From Anisodus tanguticus (taxonomy: Eukaryota > Streptophyta > Magnoliopsida > Solanales > Solanaceae), in the NCBI GenBank assembly GCA_034509755.1, contig CM067546.1, positions 13,108,970 to 13,172,969 on the forward strand: 64,000 bases of DNA, read 5' to 3'. Below, piece by piece: positions 22,431 through 36,626 of this stretch. Positions within the stretch are counted from its first letter, which is position 1, and each line of letters begins with the position of its first letter. Made by a program: the position numbers and the translations under genes. Below the pieces are notes generated by a model. That model did no database searches and was not told where the DNA came from. It worked only from the letters and a program-made list of their open reading frames with translations.

Positions 22431-25400
22431 GTTATAAGCAAGCGGCTACAAGACATTTTTAGGATGGTTTCCATTCTTTCATCTCATAGATCATGCAATA
22501 GAGCTGACTTATAAGAATTCAAGTCTTACTCATACTTTATACAGTTCCAGTACTTTTGGTTATTAGAAAGACTCCGACCAATCTGTCTTATTGATAAATA
22601 AATGAAATTCATCTTCCCCCAGACAGGATATCAATACGCCAGATGTGCAAGTGTTATACTAAAGTCTCAGGGTATGAGCATTTGATATACATAGGAAATA
22701 ATGAATGCCTAGAAAGGTAAGGCACTGATGTTTAGAGGAAAGAAAAGTGAGGAGAAAGAGGTGTAGAGTACCTGAATATAGGAGGTTATACGAAAATTGA
22801 TATTCCGGTGGGAAAATGTAAGTCGTGTTACCCTGCTTTCTATAATGGTAGAACCGTAATGAGAATAATCTATAGAGATCTCGAGATAGTAAAGGGTAGA
22901 ATAACCCTTAGTATGGGCAGTACGGGAAGATATCATAGTCATGTCAAAGCCACTCATTTGGACCAAGTATACCTAATGTACCCCGAAATTGTGAAACAAA
23001 TATGACTTTTAAATAATATTGATTCTTCGAGGGCTAAGTATTGAATTCCTGGTGTGTAAGGTAATTGTCTTCCTTAGAAAGACTTTTGTCTGAAGTAAGC
23101 AGATATATTAAGTTCTTATGAGATAAGGCCAATTAAAGAAAAGAAAGTTATAAGCAAGGGATTGTTTATTTGAACAAATATAAGAATTAAGATGGATAGC
23201 AAAGAAATGGTACCAACATAGGTGGGACACCTGAGTAAATATGAAAAGTGAATGAGAGTCATACAATAAAGCATGGTGATGTGACATAGTTCACAGTCAA
23301 GTAAACTACAAGACAAGGAGAAGTAAATGCTAAGTGGTGAGAATGAATGTGCTACGAGACTAAGTACCTACTATGAGATTCGAATAGCCACATGTTAACA
23401 AAGTATACCGGTCAGACGATCTAGCCTCTTGAATTAGAGAGTATCGATATTGGGAAAGTTTCCATGGTTAAGTGGAATACGAGTCATAAAATTCACAAGA
23501 TAGATAGTCGGATAGTAAAAGTATACACAGTAAAAAAAGTGATCTTCAGTACTAATAAAGAAGCCCCTAAGGACTAACGTGGTTTGAAATTAAAGAGGGG
23601 TCTTTTGAGAATCGAGTATGTCAATTATAAAAATGTAACCTTCTATCCGTGTAAATGATTCCATAGTCCCTAGTAAGGAGAAATTGTGCTAGAACAAATG
23701 GTAAGTTGTTAAAAGATTGCTGAATTATGGAAGGTGTTGATGTGACAATGTGACTATCCAGAAAGGAGAACCTCTGAGCCTAAATCAGTGGACCTCCTCC
23801 CATAAGGGATATGATGCGACATAGGAATTGATGTAGTCCAGCATGGTGGTTTAGTAAGTGGATAAAGAAATTACAATGAAGAACTTCAAGATTAATAAGA
23901 TTGTGTTGTTCAGATTTATGCGGATATGTTAAGACTATCAAACAATATGTAAGTATTGATGTTAAAGAGGAAATGACCACGACCTTATGGTTAAAGGAAT
24001 TATGTAATGACAAGAGTCTCCAGACTTATGGGACTCAGAAAAGAAAGTATAAGGAATAAACAACAATGAGGGCACATGTAGGACCAAAGGGGGTTAGTTA
24101 AAAAGATTAAGGGATGAAAGAGTAATTCGGCTTACATCAAGACATGGTGTATATAAGCCTAAAAGAAAGCCAGTTTAGGGGTAGGGCGAACTATCAGTCG
24201 ACATAACATTTCACATGATAGAATGATTTTTGATCCTGAAGTCCTAAATTTTATAGGTAAGTGATCACAATTGTTAGAAATTTTCCAAATAAAGGGGTAA
24301 TTGTACAAAGGGCTAGTATAAAACGAACTAAAAGTTGAAAGGCTATAAAGTCTAGAAATAAAGGTGAATAGTTAAAGATTGTATTCAAAGTTGGTACTAT
24401 CAGAATGGGAGGAGAAATGAGAGAAAGAAGGATAAATGTAGGTAATTGAAGGTACCCAAAACCCTATGTGGACATGGCAAGGAGATTATGATATATTGTT
24501 ATGAGGTGTTGACTAAGAGATAAGGGGGAAGAATTTACTCCAAATTATAGTGATTGATTATTGATTATAGGGAGATTTACCGGTAATGTAAACTCCTCCA
24601 GAAAATGGGTATGTATCCAATATGTAATTATGTCAGAAGCTAGTCGTTAATTATGTTGGGTAACTAAGAACTAAGGTTGAGATCCATAGTAGAATTTAAA
24701 GTCAAATACAAAAGAAACTCCTAAATGACGATGATTGAGATAAGACAATGCCTTGTAACGTATATGTTCAACATGGATATGGAAATGAAGTCATTTACGG
24801 TTAAGAGCGGTTGGGAAAGCCAGGGAGGATTCCAGACCTGTAACTTAGAAATGAGCACTCATTAAGGAGTATGATGTGATATTTTTAATAACCATAAGAA
24901 CTTTCAGAATACTTTTAGATGATAGTAGCCGATATTTGAAGATGAGCTCCTCTTATTAACAATAAAAACATTATTTAGAACGAGTCGTTGTAATGCAAGA
25001 ATCTAAGAGTTTGCGTAAAAATAAAATAACAGTTTTGGGATTAAAAAGGTGAACAAAGGTAAGCTTAGATAATATAATGAAAGGATGATCCTTCTTGAGA
25101 GGGAAATAGTCCAGAAGCTAGAATTCCATAAAGAAAGAACTCAGTGACATCACTTTAGTAATCGAAATGCTAAAGTTTAAAGAGAAAGTTCAAACGTGAC
25201 AACCTTCAGGGTAGAGTAAGATGAGATATGTGGACAATTTAACCTATATAGAAGTCAAGGGAAAAAGAGATAGTCAACCAAAGTATTTCATCAACCAACA
25301 AGTTTAAGGGTCCATCTTGAAGACTCTAGTGACATTAAACTAAATGGCACAGAAAGTATTAGCGTCACTCCATGGCAAGGTAAAAGAGTATCAATTATAA

Positions 25401-27081
25401 GCCCTGACCTGGATGGTCTCCGGAACAATATTTGGATACATATATTATGATACTTGATGCAAGTAATAATATAACAATACGAAAGGGAGCATTGTCGAGT
25501 TGCCATAATGACCCAATTGTCAACTGATAAGACTAAGAGAATCACAGGTTCAGAAGGACTACTATAGGGGATGAAGAATTGAATGGATTAAAACAGTGAT
25601 TCAAGGATAAAGTTTTATATGGAATTAGTCCATCATTATTAAAAGAATTCTATTGTAAATGGTTTATGATTGACAAAATTACAAGGTTTTTCATTTGTGG
25701 TCCGATAAAATTATTTATACCATGAAGGATCATACAAGGAAAATAATGGGAAGACCGTGTGATTTCAGAAAATCTTAATGTCTATCACCTCAAATAGAGA
25801 GGCTTTGTTACAATAACTTGTGGAGATTCAACCAACAAGAGTTGGGAGGACATGGAACACTGTTATGATTTTATCCCAAGTAGATGTAGACCTTATATGG
25901 TTAGGAATACAGACTTTCCATCGATTAGTTCAACGTAAAGAGAAATGAGTTGACTGGACCAACTGTTAGTCCACCAGGCTATGAAAGGAGTAAATATAGT
26001 AATAACAAAAAGTTAAACCGGTCAAGGAAGGGATGGACTAAAAGCGAAAGAACATCTTGTTAAAAGTTCTCCAAAATTAGGTGAGATGGTGAAGTTAGTA
26101 AAATATTGATAGAATAAGTAAAATATCAAGAGTAAATATGAGATATGACTAAATTTTGTAAAGTTGAGTATGACAGAGTAACAAAAAGGGGGGGGGGGGC
26201 GGTGAAAGGAAGTAATTATTTACAGTAAAAAGAGAATACATGTATATTCATACATCAGAATTTCCAGAGGTCATATGCTAATGTGTTACGCGGATTTGAA
26301 ATTCACAATTTAGTACTCTGGAAGGTTTTTCTCTAAGGAATATAAAGAGAGTTGATCGTAAGAGCAACTTAGCTCCATGTATATTAAACCATATGGAATT
26401 ACTCAGATATCATCCGAGTGACCTATGAGCTTAAGACATCTCTAGGGTTAAATAGAGTTCATAGATGGAGTTCATTCAACTTTCCACATAGAGATACAAT
26501 GGAAATATATTTATGAAAGTGTCCTCCGGTATGTCGCTAATCGAAAATACTTGGGTTGTAGAGACTTACACGAAGGTAATTCAGTTGACATCCTACATTC
26601 AGGTACGAGAGTTGCGGATTAAAGATATAACCTTTAACTAAGGTATTATGGAAAGACAATAAGATAAAAGAGATCATTTGGAAAGTAAAAAAAATATGAA
26701 ATCTAGATGCACTCATTCAGATAGAAAGTTTATACTAATACTCGTGCGATAAGATCTCCCTATTCTTCTCTTATATACCAAATTTATCTTAAATGCCTTA
26801 TATAGGAAATTTTGTTCATACAGATGTGCAAGATGCAGCCAAGATTTTGGCATTCAACAATTAAGGTAAGTTATGGCTAACCCTTGTGATTCTGGATTGA
26901 TAACTGTCGTGTGGGGCCGATATTGTATTTTGATTATTTGTGGCCTGGTGTGGTATTAGATATATATTTTGTGTTACTTGATAGGTTTTGGATGGTCATG
27001 TTTGTAGAGGAAACTCTGCCAAAATTTTTAGATGTCCTGAAAGTTATAATATTTCCTCAACATTCGAGGATAAATGTTCTT
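22431..27081 (+). other. Gypsy-3 interior, almost no readable coding
   Basis: This A/G-rich 4.65 kb has no gag knuckle, protease, RT or integrase motif that I can read. Near 26595-26720 a series equivalent to VRELRIKD, a stop, and W-V/EEM-like residues resembles the end of the gypsy chromodomain tail, so it was probably once a chromovirus interior. A poly-G run lies at about 26187-26198. It could be a non-autonomous (LARD-like) element or simply very decayed. Confidence 0.5.
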
Positions 27082-27094
27082 AAGGAGGGAAGGA
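27082..27094 (+). other. Polypurine tract of Gypsy-3
   Basis: AAGGAGGGAAGGA lies directly before the TGTTACACC start of the 3' LTR, the standard position. Confidence 0.75.
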
Positions 27095-29382
27095 TGTTAC
27101 ACCCCGTACTTTGTACATCGTTTCCGTTGTAGGTTGACTAATGTAAGGATGGTGAGTAGGAGATACCTCCACAAGGTTAAGAAAGGTTTTAATGGATTTT
27201 ATGTATATTTTGTAAGAGTTCAGGGTTTAATCGAATCGAAGAAATTAAGTTCGTCAAAATTCGGGAAAAATTTGACAGAATTCTAGATAGACTTTTGGCA
27301 CCACTTGTCGGGGTTATATCTCCTAGTGTATAATGAATTATGGGATGGATAAACTATATAACCTCAAGTTCAGAGAGTCTATGTTTCAATGCAACAAACC
27401 GTTTGTTAATAAGAGATCTATACAAGAAGTAGTGTACGTTTTAAGAATGTCCTTCAGAACTGACCGAAAATAAATTTCGGACCGTCAAAAATTCGACGGA
27501 TGAACAGTACCACCATCAAACATTCGATGGATGAACATTACCATTGTCAAACTGTGGTGGTAAAAGGTTTTAAGTACGAAAGCCCAATTTTCTCATTCAT
27601 TTCTCACTCTCAAATACCCTAGGTAGCTCCAAATTCTCTCTCAAAGTTCTCCCATGGTTTCCTAACTATCCAAGCCAAGTTTTGGAAGTAATTAACACAA
27701 ATCTTTCACCGCTGAATTCGTGGGTTGGTCTTCCTATTCTTCAACCTCTTGTTGTTGAGTTATAGACTTCATTGATGAATTCTAAGTGTGCTAAAGAGCT
27801 AGATTTTGGTATTTGAGATAAGTTCTACCTTTTCCTTCATGTGTATGAACTTATACAAGTTATGGGTATGTTATTGAGAAGACCTAACAAGGTATTGATT
27901 AGAAATTGTAGAGTTGTGTTGTGTGGGCTGATTTTTATGAAATGTAAGCTATTAAATGAAGTTGTAAACACATAGACAACGTCATGGTGATGAGTAATGG
28001 TGATGATGAAGATTGTTGTGCTAAGATACATTGAATTTGAACCATGAATGACCCTATGAAGTTTTGTACATGAGTTGTTCGATAAAAAGCCTATATGAAC
28101 TTCCCTAGATGATATGAGTTTGATAATGATATCAAACCTTTGTGTGATATAGATAATCATCCGTAGGAGGTGCGAGGACTCATGGGACATTTGTAGCTTC
28201 GTAAATAAGGTTTGTAAGGCTAATTTCTTTTCTTTGTGCATGAATTAACAAAAGTACATCCCCAAATCGATTTCCTCACAAGGAATCCTAAGATTGATGC
28301 TTTTTTGTTCGAGTTATTCATATCTCTTGAGAATTCATTGATGATCATATTCTCTATATTCGCCATATCTCTTAGTGACTAGTTAGGGTTGAAGAACGTA
28401 GCAACAATAATGATAGTCGGAGGAGGGTAATGACGATAGGTCATTCCGACTCTGATCTTGATCTTGGTATCTTAAGGTCTTGCATTGCACTTATCTATAT
28501 GTAGCTATTTTCTTACCGAGCTGTGCTATAGTCAGTCGGGTACGGTACCTATTTGTACATACCACTACAGTTTGTTTTGATATTACCGAGTCGCACATCT
28601 GGGCCAGGTATGACCAAGTCCTCATTAAGGTCGGGTACGATATGCAATGATCTGATTTGTCCCACAGAGAGGCTGGCTATCATATTATATGGCCCCATAG
28701 AGTGGCCTGGTTTTACTTACATATTCATGATTGTATCAGTTGTGCGCCCTCCTGTCCTTCCGATTTTCAAGTTAATTCTATACCTTTCCACTGACATTAC
28801 ATCTTTTATTAACATGTTTACCTGCCCTACATATTTAGTACATCTTTTGTACTGATGTCCCTTTTGTCGGGAGACACTGTGTTTCGTGCCCGCAGGTATA
28901 GATAGACGATGGGATGAGCCTCCTCAATAGGATTACTATTCAGTATTGGATTGGAGCACTCCCCTTTCTTTCGAAGTTGTTGTCTGAGTCTGGGTATGCG
29001 TTTATATATACTTATTATGGGTACGAAAAGGCCCTGTCCTGACCTGATTATATTTATGTGACTCTTAGAAGATTGTAAACTAGTGGGTTATGTATTTACA
29101 TATGGTATGGCCTGGTCGACCTTCTTATCAGTCTGTTACCATTATTGTTATGGCCTTGCGGGTCTTCTGAGGTTAGTTGGCCTTGTCGGCCTTGCGAGAT
29201 ATATACACAGGTTGATTTTACTGTCACTTGTTTAGGTTACTATTTCTTATTTCTTTTATAATTGTCATTTTGAGGCCTTGTCGGCCCAAACAGTTATATG
29301 TTCACGCTATGATATACATGTGGTACACTCGGGCCATTCAAGCACCGAGTTCTAGCAATACCCTCAAAGTTGGGGTGTGATA
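27095..29382 (+). repeat. 3' LTR of Gypsy-3
   Basis: It starts TGTTACACCCCGTAC and ends GGGGTGTGATA, 2288 bp. The hairpin TAGTAC / GTACTG is at 28836-28854, with one G-U pair. It has an extra short segment near 27470-27540 (CATTCGATGGATGAAC-type repeat) relative to the 5' LTR. Frames in it are not genes. Confidence 0.9.
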
Positions 29383-30932
29383 ATTTTGAAGCCCTCAAAT
29401 CAATGGGAGAAAAGAACATAGTACATGAGCTTCTTTCAATCAGTAGTGTGAAGCTTATCTTCTTGGAAAATATGCAAGGAAGAGTTTTCTGAAGGAGGCC
29501 ACATCAAGAGCAATCAAGCCACTCCAACTTGTTCACACTGATGTGTGTGGTCCAATCAATCCACTTTCTTTTGGTAAACGTAAATACTTCCTGCTTTTTA
29601 TTGATTATTTCAGTAGAAAGACTTGGGTGTATTATTTGAAGCAAAAGTCAGAAGTTTTTGTTGCATTTAAAAATTTCAAAGCACTTGTAGAAAAAAGAGC
29701 GGCTACGAAATAAAAGCTTTAAGGTTCAATAATGGAGGCAAATTCACTTCAAAAGAATTTAATGACTTTTGTTAATCTCATGGAATTCGTTGAACTCTTA
29801 CGGTACCTTACTCTCCCCAACAAAATGGAGTTGCATAGAGAAGGAATAGAACAATTCTTAATATGGCTAGATGTATGTTGAAAGCTAAAATTATGCCAAA
29901 GGAATATTGGGTCGAGGCTATTTCTTTTGCAATTTATTTGTCAAACAGGTTTCCAACATGAAATGTTAGAGATCAAACCCCTCAAGAAGCATAGAGAGGA
30001 AGATTGACAACTGTCAAGCACTTGAGAATCATTGGGAGCATAGCCTATGCTCATGTGCCACATCAAAAGATAGCGAAGCTTGACAATCGAAGAGTCAATC
30101 ATCTCTTTGTTGGTTATGACATGAGTTCCAAAGGCTACAAGTTATATAACCCAAGAAACAACAAAGTGGTGGTGATCCGTGATGTTGAATTTGATGAAGA
30201 AGCAACATGGAATTTGGAGGCATAGTAAGAAAGAACATATTATTTTCTTCCATACTTTGAAGATGAAGAAGAACAGGAGATTGTGACACCTGTGAAGGAC
30301 ACAACACCACCTCCTTCTCCAACCACTATTACATCTCATTCTTCACAAGAATGAAATGCCATAGAGGATGAAGAATATTCAAGAACTCTATAATGATACA
30401 TAAGAAGTTACTAATTTTAATTTTTTAATTTGTCTTTTTGGTGATAGTGAACCGATGAATTTTGATGAAACTGTTATAGAAAAAGGTGGATACGAGCCAT
30501 GGAGGAGGAAATCAAGGCAATAGAGAAGAACAACACTTAGAAATTAACAACTCTTTCCAAGGGTCATCAAGCAACTGGAGTCAAATGGGTATACAAGGCA
30601 GAGAAGAATGCTCATGGAGAGGTGGAGAGATACAAGGCAAGACTTATGGCTAAAGGCTAAAAGCAAAGGCATGGTGTTGACTATTATGAAGTATATGCAC
30701 CGGTTGCCCACAAGGAGACAATCCATTTGCTGATCTCTTTAGCGGCACAAATAAAGTAAAAATCCAACAACTAGATGTCAAATCGGCATTTTTAATAGAT
30801 ATCTTGAAGAGGATGTCTATGTTGAGCAACCATTAGGCTTTATGATAAAAATCATGAATTTAAAGAGTTAAGGTTGAAGAAAGGGCTTTATGGTAAAAAT
30901 AATGAAGATAAAGTGTTGAGGTTGAAGAAAGT
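29383..30932 (+). pseudogene. Copia-A integrase and RT start, broken
   Basis: After the insertion the frame resumes EALKSMGEKNIVHEL. Integrase motifs are LVHTDVCGP near 29535 (first D), LRFNNGGKFTSKEFN near 29720 (where the SD pair of the usual RSDGGGE is lost) and TVPYSPQQNGV-like near 29803. KGYKLYNPRNNKVVV and RDVEFDEEATWNL near 30130-30220 are the conserved copia segment after integrase. RT begins near 30495 with MEEEIKAIEKNNT, then TGVKWVYKAEKNAHGEVERY and KIQQLDVKSAFL. Multiple stops are present. It is cut at LKK near 30931 by a solo LTR. Confidence 0.8.
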
Positions 30933-33629
30933 TATTACGATCCAAATCATGAGAAGCGTGGTGGCACCTACACTATCCCTCCGGTAGGTGAACCAATTCC
31001 AAAAATCATTTACAATGCAAAAATGAAGGAAAAGTACATAATATAACAATACTTCTTTTAAAAACGTTTAACATCATTTAACCCTTACAACACTTTCTCC
31101 TAAAATCTGGTCTGACTTGTACAAGAACTCTAAGATACAATGTAAATAAGAAATAAACAACACCGCCATGAATGAATAATGGTGGTATGACTAAGATGAA
31201 TACCAAGGCTACCAATGATGAGCGTCATGCCTTAACCTTTCCGTGCTCCAAGCTGCAACCTGAATTGACGTAAAAGATGCAACAAGCATAGCATGAGTAC
31301 ATAATGTACCCCTATAGTCTTCATTAGGCCGACAATGACGGAAGTTACGTAATAGGCATAAGCATCAAATTGACTCTCAAGTAGGTCCTATTCTAGGCAT
31401 TTCAAATAGTCACATAAGTCACCTTATTCACATAAGAGTCCAATCACAGTTAAGTAAAATTCAATTCATATTGCATAAAGGGATCTTACAATTGATACCC
31501 ACCAATCAGTGAACTTTATCTAAGTCATGTTCATATTTGCCTCCACTTACCCAACTTAACAAATCCAATAGACAAGTTGGCACTTAGTACACAACATCAT
31601 TTAAGAATGCTTTCCAAGATTATTACAATTAGTCTGACCATAACGATATTAGCTCATTTGTTATCTCTAACCCTTAGACTTAATTACGATTTCATACACT
31701 TAAGGGCATGACACGTAATAGTTTATCTAGCGTTCTCATTATACTTTAAGTAGAAGTCTATCTCGTACACCATTTGATTAAGAAGGGAATCTACCCATAC
31801 ATAGCATACAAGTCTTCAACTACCACAACAATACCTCAACAAGTTCATTACTAGACACTTTACCGAATAACGTTATCAATCACCAAGTAATACACATACA
31901 CACATAGTTCCCTTTTATCTACATGATAGTTCTGACAAGTAGACATCACTCACCACAATAGCAGTTTTCCATCACATACTTAAGACTCATAAAGGTGTAA
32001 GCCACAACACCAAATTCACAGTGAACAATCCATATCATGGCAACCAATCCATTCCAATAGATTCAATCTAATCACCCAAATCCATATAATCACAGTGCTC
32101 ACCTAAGTTCCAATAACTAATCCATATCACATTATCAATCAACAAGTAATCAATGTATAAGTAAATGTATGATATAGATGAAAATGCAATGATCGCCCAT
32201 CCGAATTTCCTACGGATCCCAGCTCTTGGATGTAGTATCATCATCAACCATTTCCATTAAACCAAGACCCCTTTGGAGTAATATCAAACATTTCCATCAT
32301 CTCAATGGTTCCAACCATCTCATAATATATCCTTACCTTTAACAAGTAATCAATGCATAAATGTATGTATGGTATGAATGCATATGCAAATGCCAGGTAC
32401 CTTTCATTTCTAGTATACAGACGTTCAAATTCTATGACCTTCCACCCATGGGGGACCCGCACCATCCATATACTCATCCAAAATTTCTCATCAGATTCCA
32501 ACTCCGTGATTGTAATAACATTCGTTGCAGGCATGCAACCCGAGCCATATGTAATATCATCATTACTATCACCGTTGTAATATCATCATCATCTTAGTAT
32601 TGTTAACATCGCATAGGAATATCATTGTCTTTCTTTCCCCGGTTTCATTGGATCCACAACATTTCCATACCATTCAACTTTCAATATCATCAGAACCGTG
32701 AGTGTATGAATGCAATGACAATAACAAGGCAAGTAATTAGGATGTATGAGATGCAATCAAGTATAAGAGATGAATATCACATGCTTTCATAAACTCAACA
32801 ACACATAATTCTATGTAAATCAATCTATCATAACAAAAGAAATGTGATGAATAAATACAACAATTATCAACAATAACGACAAGCCCATTTAACAACAGGT
32901 TTAATCAGCTTAAGGATGATTCCCCAAATCACCCATCATCATAGTTTAACACCGGTACCTACTCAAGAGTTCATCACAACTGCTAAGGTGGGACCCCCAA
33001 ACACCGGTACCCACTCCGTAATTTTGCATGGCCTACGAGGCGCCACGAGTTACCCTGCCGACATATGAAAATAGTAAACTGGAAAGGAGCTACGCAAAAT
33101 CCTACAACCAGAAGGAACCAGCTTATATATATATACGTACCAAGGTCGACAAGGCCAGACACGACTATTATACAAAGGACAACTATCTGCAAGCCTCTGA
33201 AGAGTACGTGATATCACAAGGTTGGGATAGGGCCTCGCCATACCCATATGCACATGCAAAAATATTGTCATACCAAGACTAGACCTCAACTCGGAATAAA
33301 TGGAGTGCTCCAATATCAGCTGAATTGGCAACCTACTGGTGCGGACTATCGTTCTATCTACCTGGACTTGCGATCATGAAACGTAGTGTCCCCCAGACAA
33401 AAGGGACGTCAATACGAATAATGTACTGAGTATGTCAGGCATGAAGAATAATATAATAGAGACATGATAGTAAACTGAGACAAGAAACAACCAACTATTA
33501 GTGAATGCTTCTGAAGGCCATAATATGCATAAGTATCATATCTGTGCAGAATGCTTCTGAGGGCCATAATATGCCTATCATGTACGAGGGCCATAATATA
33601 CCTAGGTGTCATGCACAATATGGTTATAC

Positions 33630-33664
<35 letters not shown>

Positions 33665-36621
33665 CATCGTCTCCCATTATATCATTTCGGCCTCTGTGGT
33701 ATAATTATCCTCACATACCAGCTGATTAGGTAGTGTGCGTATATAACGCCATATCCCTTTTTCCATCTCCTACATATATATAATAATGCATACCATATAG
33801 TAGCGTATATAACGCATATGATGTCCAGGGTAATACATGAATATAATGCATGAATAATAATAAAACATTCTGAGTTTATCGGGGTGACGTAATGCCGCTT
33901 CACCTCTGATTAACATTATGAATACTAATATCTTTTCCATATACCTCAATAAGGATTTAGGAACATATTTAGGCATTCTATAAACATAGGAATGAATAAC
34001 ATGAACATCCTTAACTACTAAGAGTAGAATCATTTATGGGACAATATTACGTTTACGTTTCGTACTTAGAACATGCCAAAAGAAAGAAGGATTTGCCTTA
34101 ACATACCTTGTTGCTAACGACTCCACGTACTTCCTGTAGTACTTCAACCTACATCAAGGTATTTGAACTATGGTTAATGCCATGGAAGGACTCAAACGTA
34201 TTCCTAAGCTAGTAGCTCTCTTGCGGAAAATCGAGCAGTATTTCTCCTACATTTCCACACTTCCCCAAATTCAAAACAGCACCAAACAACGATATTAAAA
34301 ATATCAATAACCAATCCCATCTATCCAACCTCTCAACAATATAAGAAAAATTCCGACAATTCAAACAACATCAATACAATTCACAATAAGCTTTTTGATT
34401 TCTTCAACAACCACTTTGAGTGGCAAGCTCCGTTTTACAAATAACAAACATAATTCGAATCCAACTCTTATTCCATAAATTAGTTCACAACCTTCCGACC
34501 ATATACTTATGTGTACCATATGATTCCTAGTTTAAAACATCTACAACATGCCTTCCAAAATAGTCCACAAGTTTACCCTTTAAACTCTACTTTCTATTCG
34601 TAGTTTCTATATGTTTCCACTCCATTTAAATTAATCAATACATGGATAGCCATAACAACAATAATCAAAATATAACCAGATGATATCCCATAATTTCCAG
34701 TCATTAGAACACATATTTATAATCTCAAAACAGTCCAACAAAACAATAGCCATAGCTTATGCTATTTCAATGCTATCTTGTAGTGTTTTGCTTCAACAAC
34801 CTCACCAACATGGAATTAAGCTTATGCACAACCAAATAAATGTTAAACTTACCTTAATCAGTACATATGACTCAAATCCAACGGCTGGTTCAGCTTACCA
34901 TAACCCTAAATCACACCACAATACTATAGACATGTTGTTCTTGTGGTTTCCAACACTTTAATGAAAGATTGGATTGATTTCTCTTCAATTTGGCTTTAGA
35001 ACCTTGGAGACATGTATATAAGGATGTTGGAGAGTTGTGGAGGAAGTTTAGTGAATAAATAGGTTGAAATGAAGTCTACATCTTAATTTAAAGGGCTAAA
35101 GGTCAGCCACGGCCTGTAGTGGGACCCGGCGGCTGCTTTGTAGTGTGATTTTTAAAATGAGCATAACATTTTCTACAGAGCTCCTTTTGACGAAAGGTTT
35201 ATTGCATTGCAAGATAGACTCACCGAACTTGAATTTAGATATATTATGAACCCCATAACAACTTAAATACTAGGAGATATACCCCCGAAACTTTGGGGAA
35301 AAAATCAAGTATGAAATTCCGTTTGTCTTTCCCCGAGTTTCGACGAACTTAGTTTCTTTGATTCGTTTGACCCCAAAATCTTACGAAGCTTTCTTAACAC
35401 TTGTTTAAACTTATTTTCATCCAAATATGGGATCTTAGCCTCACTGGGATTTATGTTACTTTACTTGCGACACATACGAGCGTGAAAATACGGGTGTAGC
35501 AGGTATCCAATACCAAAATAACCATCAAAACTTCATCATCTATCATTAATCAAGACTAGATTATAATATTACATTCATCTAATCAAAATACAATCCCCAT
35601 ACCATGATTCGTAGCCTCTTATTCTTATCATGGAAACTTAGGATATCTTCTTCCCCAAATGGAATCTACACTAAGATTAGAATACTCTAATGGTAAATAA
35701 TAATTAAAAGGGGAAGAAATTATACATCCAATGAAGAACAATGATGGAATACTCAAGAAATCTCCTCTTAGCCGAGCTCCATTCCTAAGAGAGTATTTTG
35801 GGGAAATGAATTTGTTTTAAGGAATTTAAGATTCTGATATGAAATAGCGATTCCACTTTGGTAGAATTGACTTTTCCAAAGCGGTCATGCTTTGGTGGAA
35901 AATAGGCCACCGAGGCGAAATCACTTAATATTCCAGAAGTGCGCTGGGGCGGAAACAACTCCACAGATGTGTCATCGCCTCTGCGAGAACACATCTGCAG
36001 AAGTGAAAAACTCAACAACGCATAGGACATGTGTCTGCGAGCCAACCTCCATAGAGGCGGACACGCAGAAGTGGCCAGAGAGTCGTTGGTGCGTACACCA
36101 GAAACCAGCAACATCTAGACTTAGTCAATTCTCCACCAAACAACCGAAATGCCCCCAGGACCCCGAATACAAACCAAATATGCTACCCTAAGGTAAATGG
36201 TGCTATAAACTCGCTTGTGCACTCAGATTTCTCATACAACCGAGTTAAGACATACTTCTCTATAAAATCACCCAAAACATCCAAATATCATAATTTTTAA
36301 AAATAAAGCCATAAGGTACATTCGAATGTCTCAGAAAGTGAATCAATGACTCAACTAAGTCATAAATGACCCTCCGGAACTACCAAAAGTGATGAAACCC
36401 AAAAACGAACCAAAGTACTCAAACGTCAATAATCGGTCAACATTTTTCCACTTATTTAACTTAAAATCTTCTAATTTCCTCAAAATCAATCAAGACTCAC
36501 CCGACCACGTCAAGAAATGCTCCAACCATCCTCCCAAGTTGAAGACACTCTAACGGTGCTAGAGGAAGGGTCAATAGGGGTAAAAACATAAAATGCCTAA
36601 ACGATCAAACGGATCATTACA
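30933..36621 (-). mobile_element. Large solo LTR (reverse strand), itself interrupted
   Basis: On the minus strand the sequence starts TGTAATGATCCG at 36621 and ends GGATCGTAATA at 30933. The flanks AAAGC (36622-36626) and AAAGT (30928-30932) form a 5-bp target-site duplication with one change. Removing it restores Copia-A RT (LKK-ALYGLKQAL). Without the inner insertion at about 33008-35501 the LTR is about 3.2 kb. No interior is present, so it is a solo LTR. The end pattern (a GGTTCACCTACCGG and GATAGTGTAGGTGCC type tail) resembles Ogre/Tat-type gypsy LTRs of Solanaceae as I recall them. Frames in it, including 35785-36191, are not genes. Confidence 0.7.
33008..35501 (-). mobile_element. Inner gypsy solo LTR (reverse strand)
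   Basis: On the minus strand it starts TGCTACACCCGTATTTTC at 35501. It shares the block CAGTACATTATTCGTATTG then GACGTCCCTTTTGTC (hairpin at 33410-33428) and a GGCCTTGTCGACCTTGG-type end with the other gypsy LTRs. GGTAT at 35502-35506 and GGTAC at about 33003-33007 are a possible target-site duplication. The left boundary is approximate because the terminal TGTCAC is not clear. A (TA)n run lies at 33630-33662. Confidence 0.55.
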
Positions 36622-36626
36622 AAAGC

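Larger units (their letters stand above)
20111..29382 (+). mobile_element. Gypsy-3: LTR retrotransposon inside Copia-A
   Basis: Two LTRs of about 2.2-2.3 kb flank a 4.7-kb interior. The target-site duplication is ATTTT at 29383-29387, with AATTT (one change) at 20106-20110. Removing the element rejoins Copia-A pre-integrase in the correct frame. The primer site, leader and a decayed chromodomain-like end place it with Gypsy-1 and Gypsy-2, but no usable coding frame remains. Confidence 0.85.

Noticed and set aside
32244..32597. Overlapping frames of 75-96 residues on both strands
   Set aside because: They sit inside the large solo LTR and show no domain or codon pattern.
35785..36191. Two overlapping frames of about 100 residues, repeated at 44176-44522
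   Set aside because: They lie within the large solo LTR, overlap on opposite strands and are repeated only because the segment is duplicated; no motif supports a protein.
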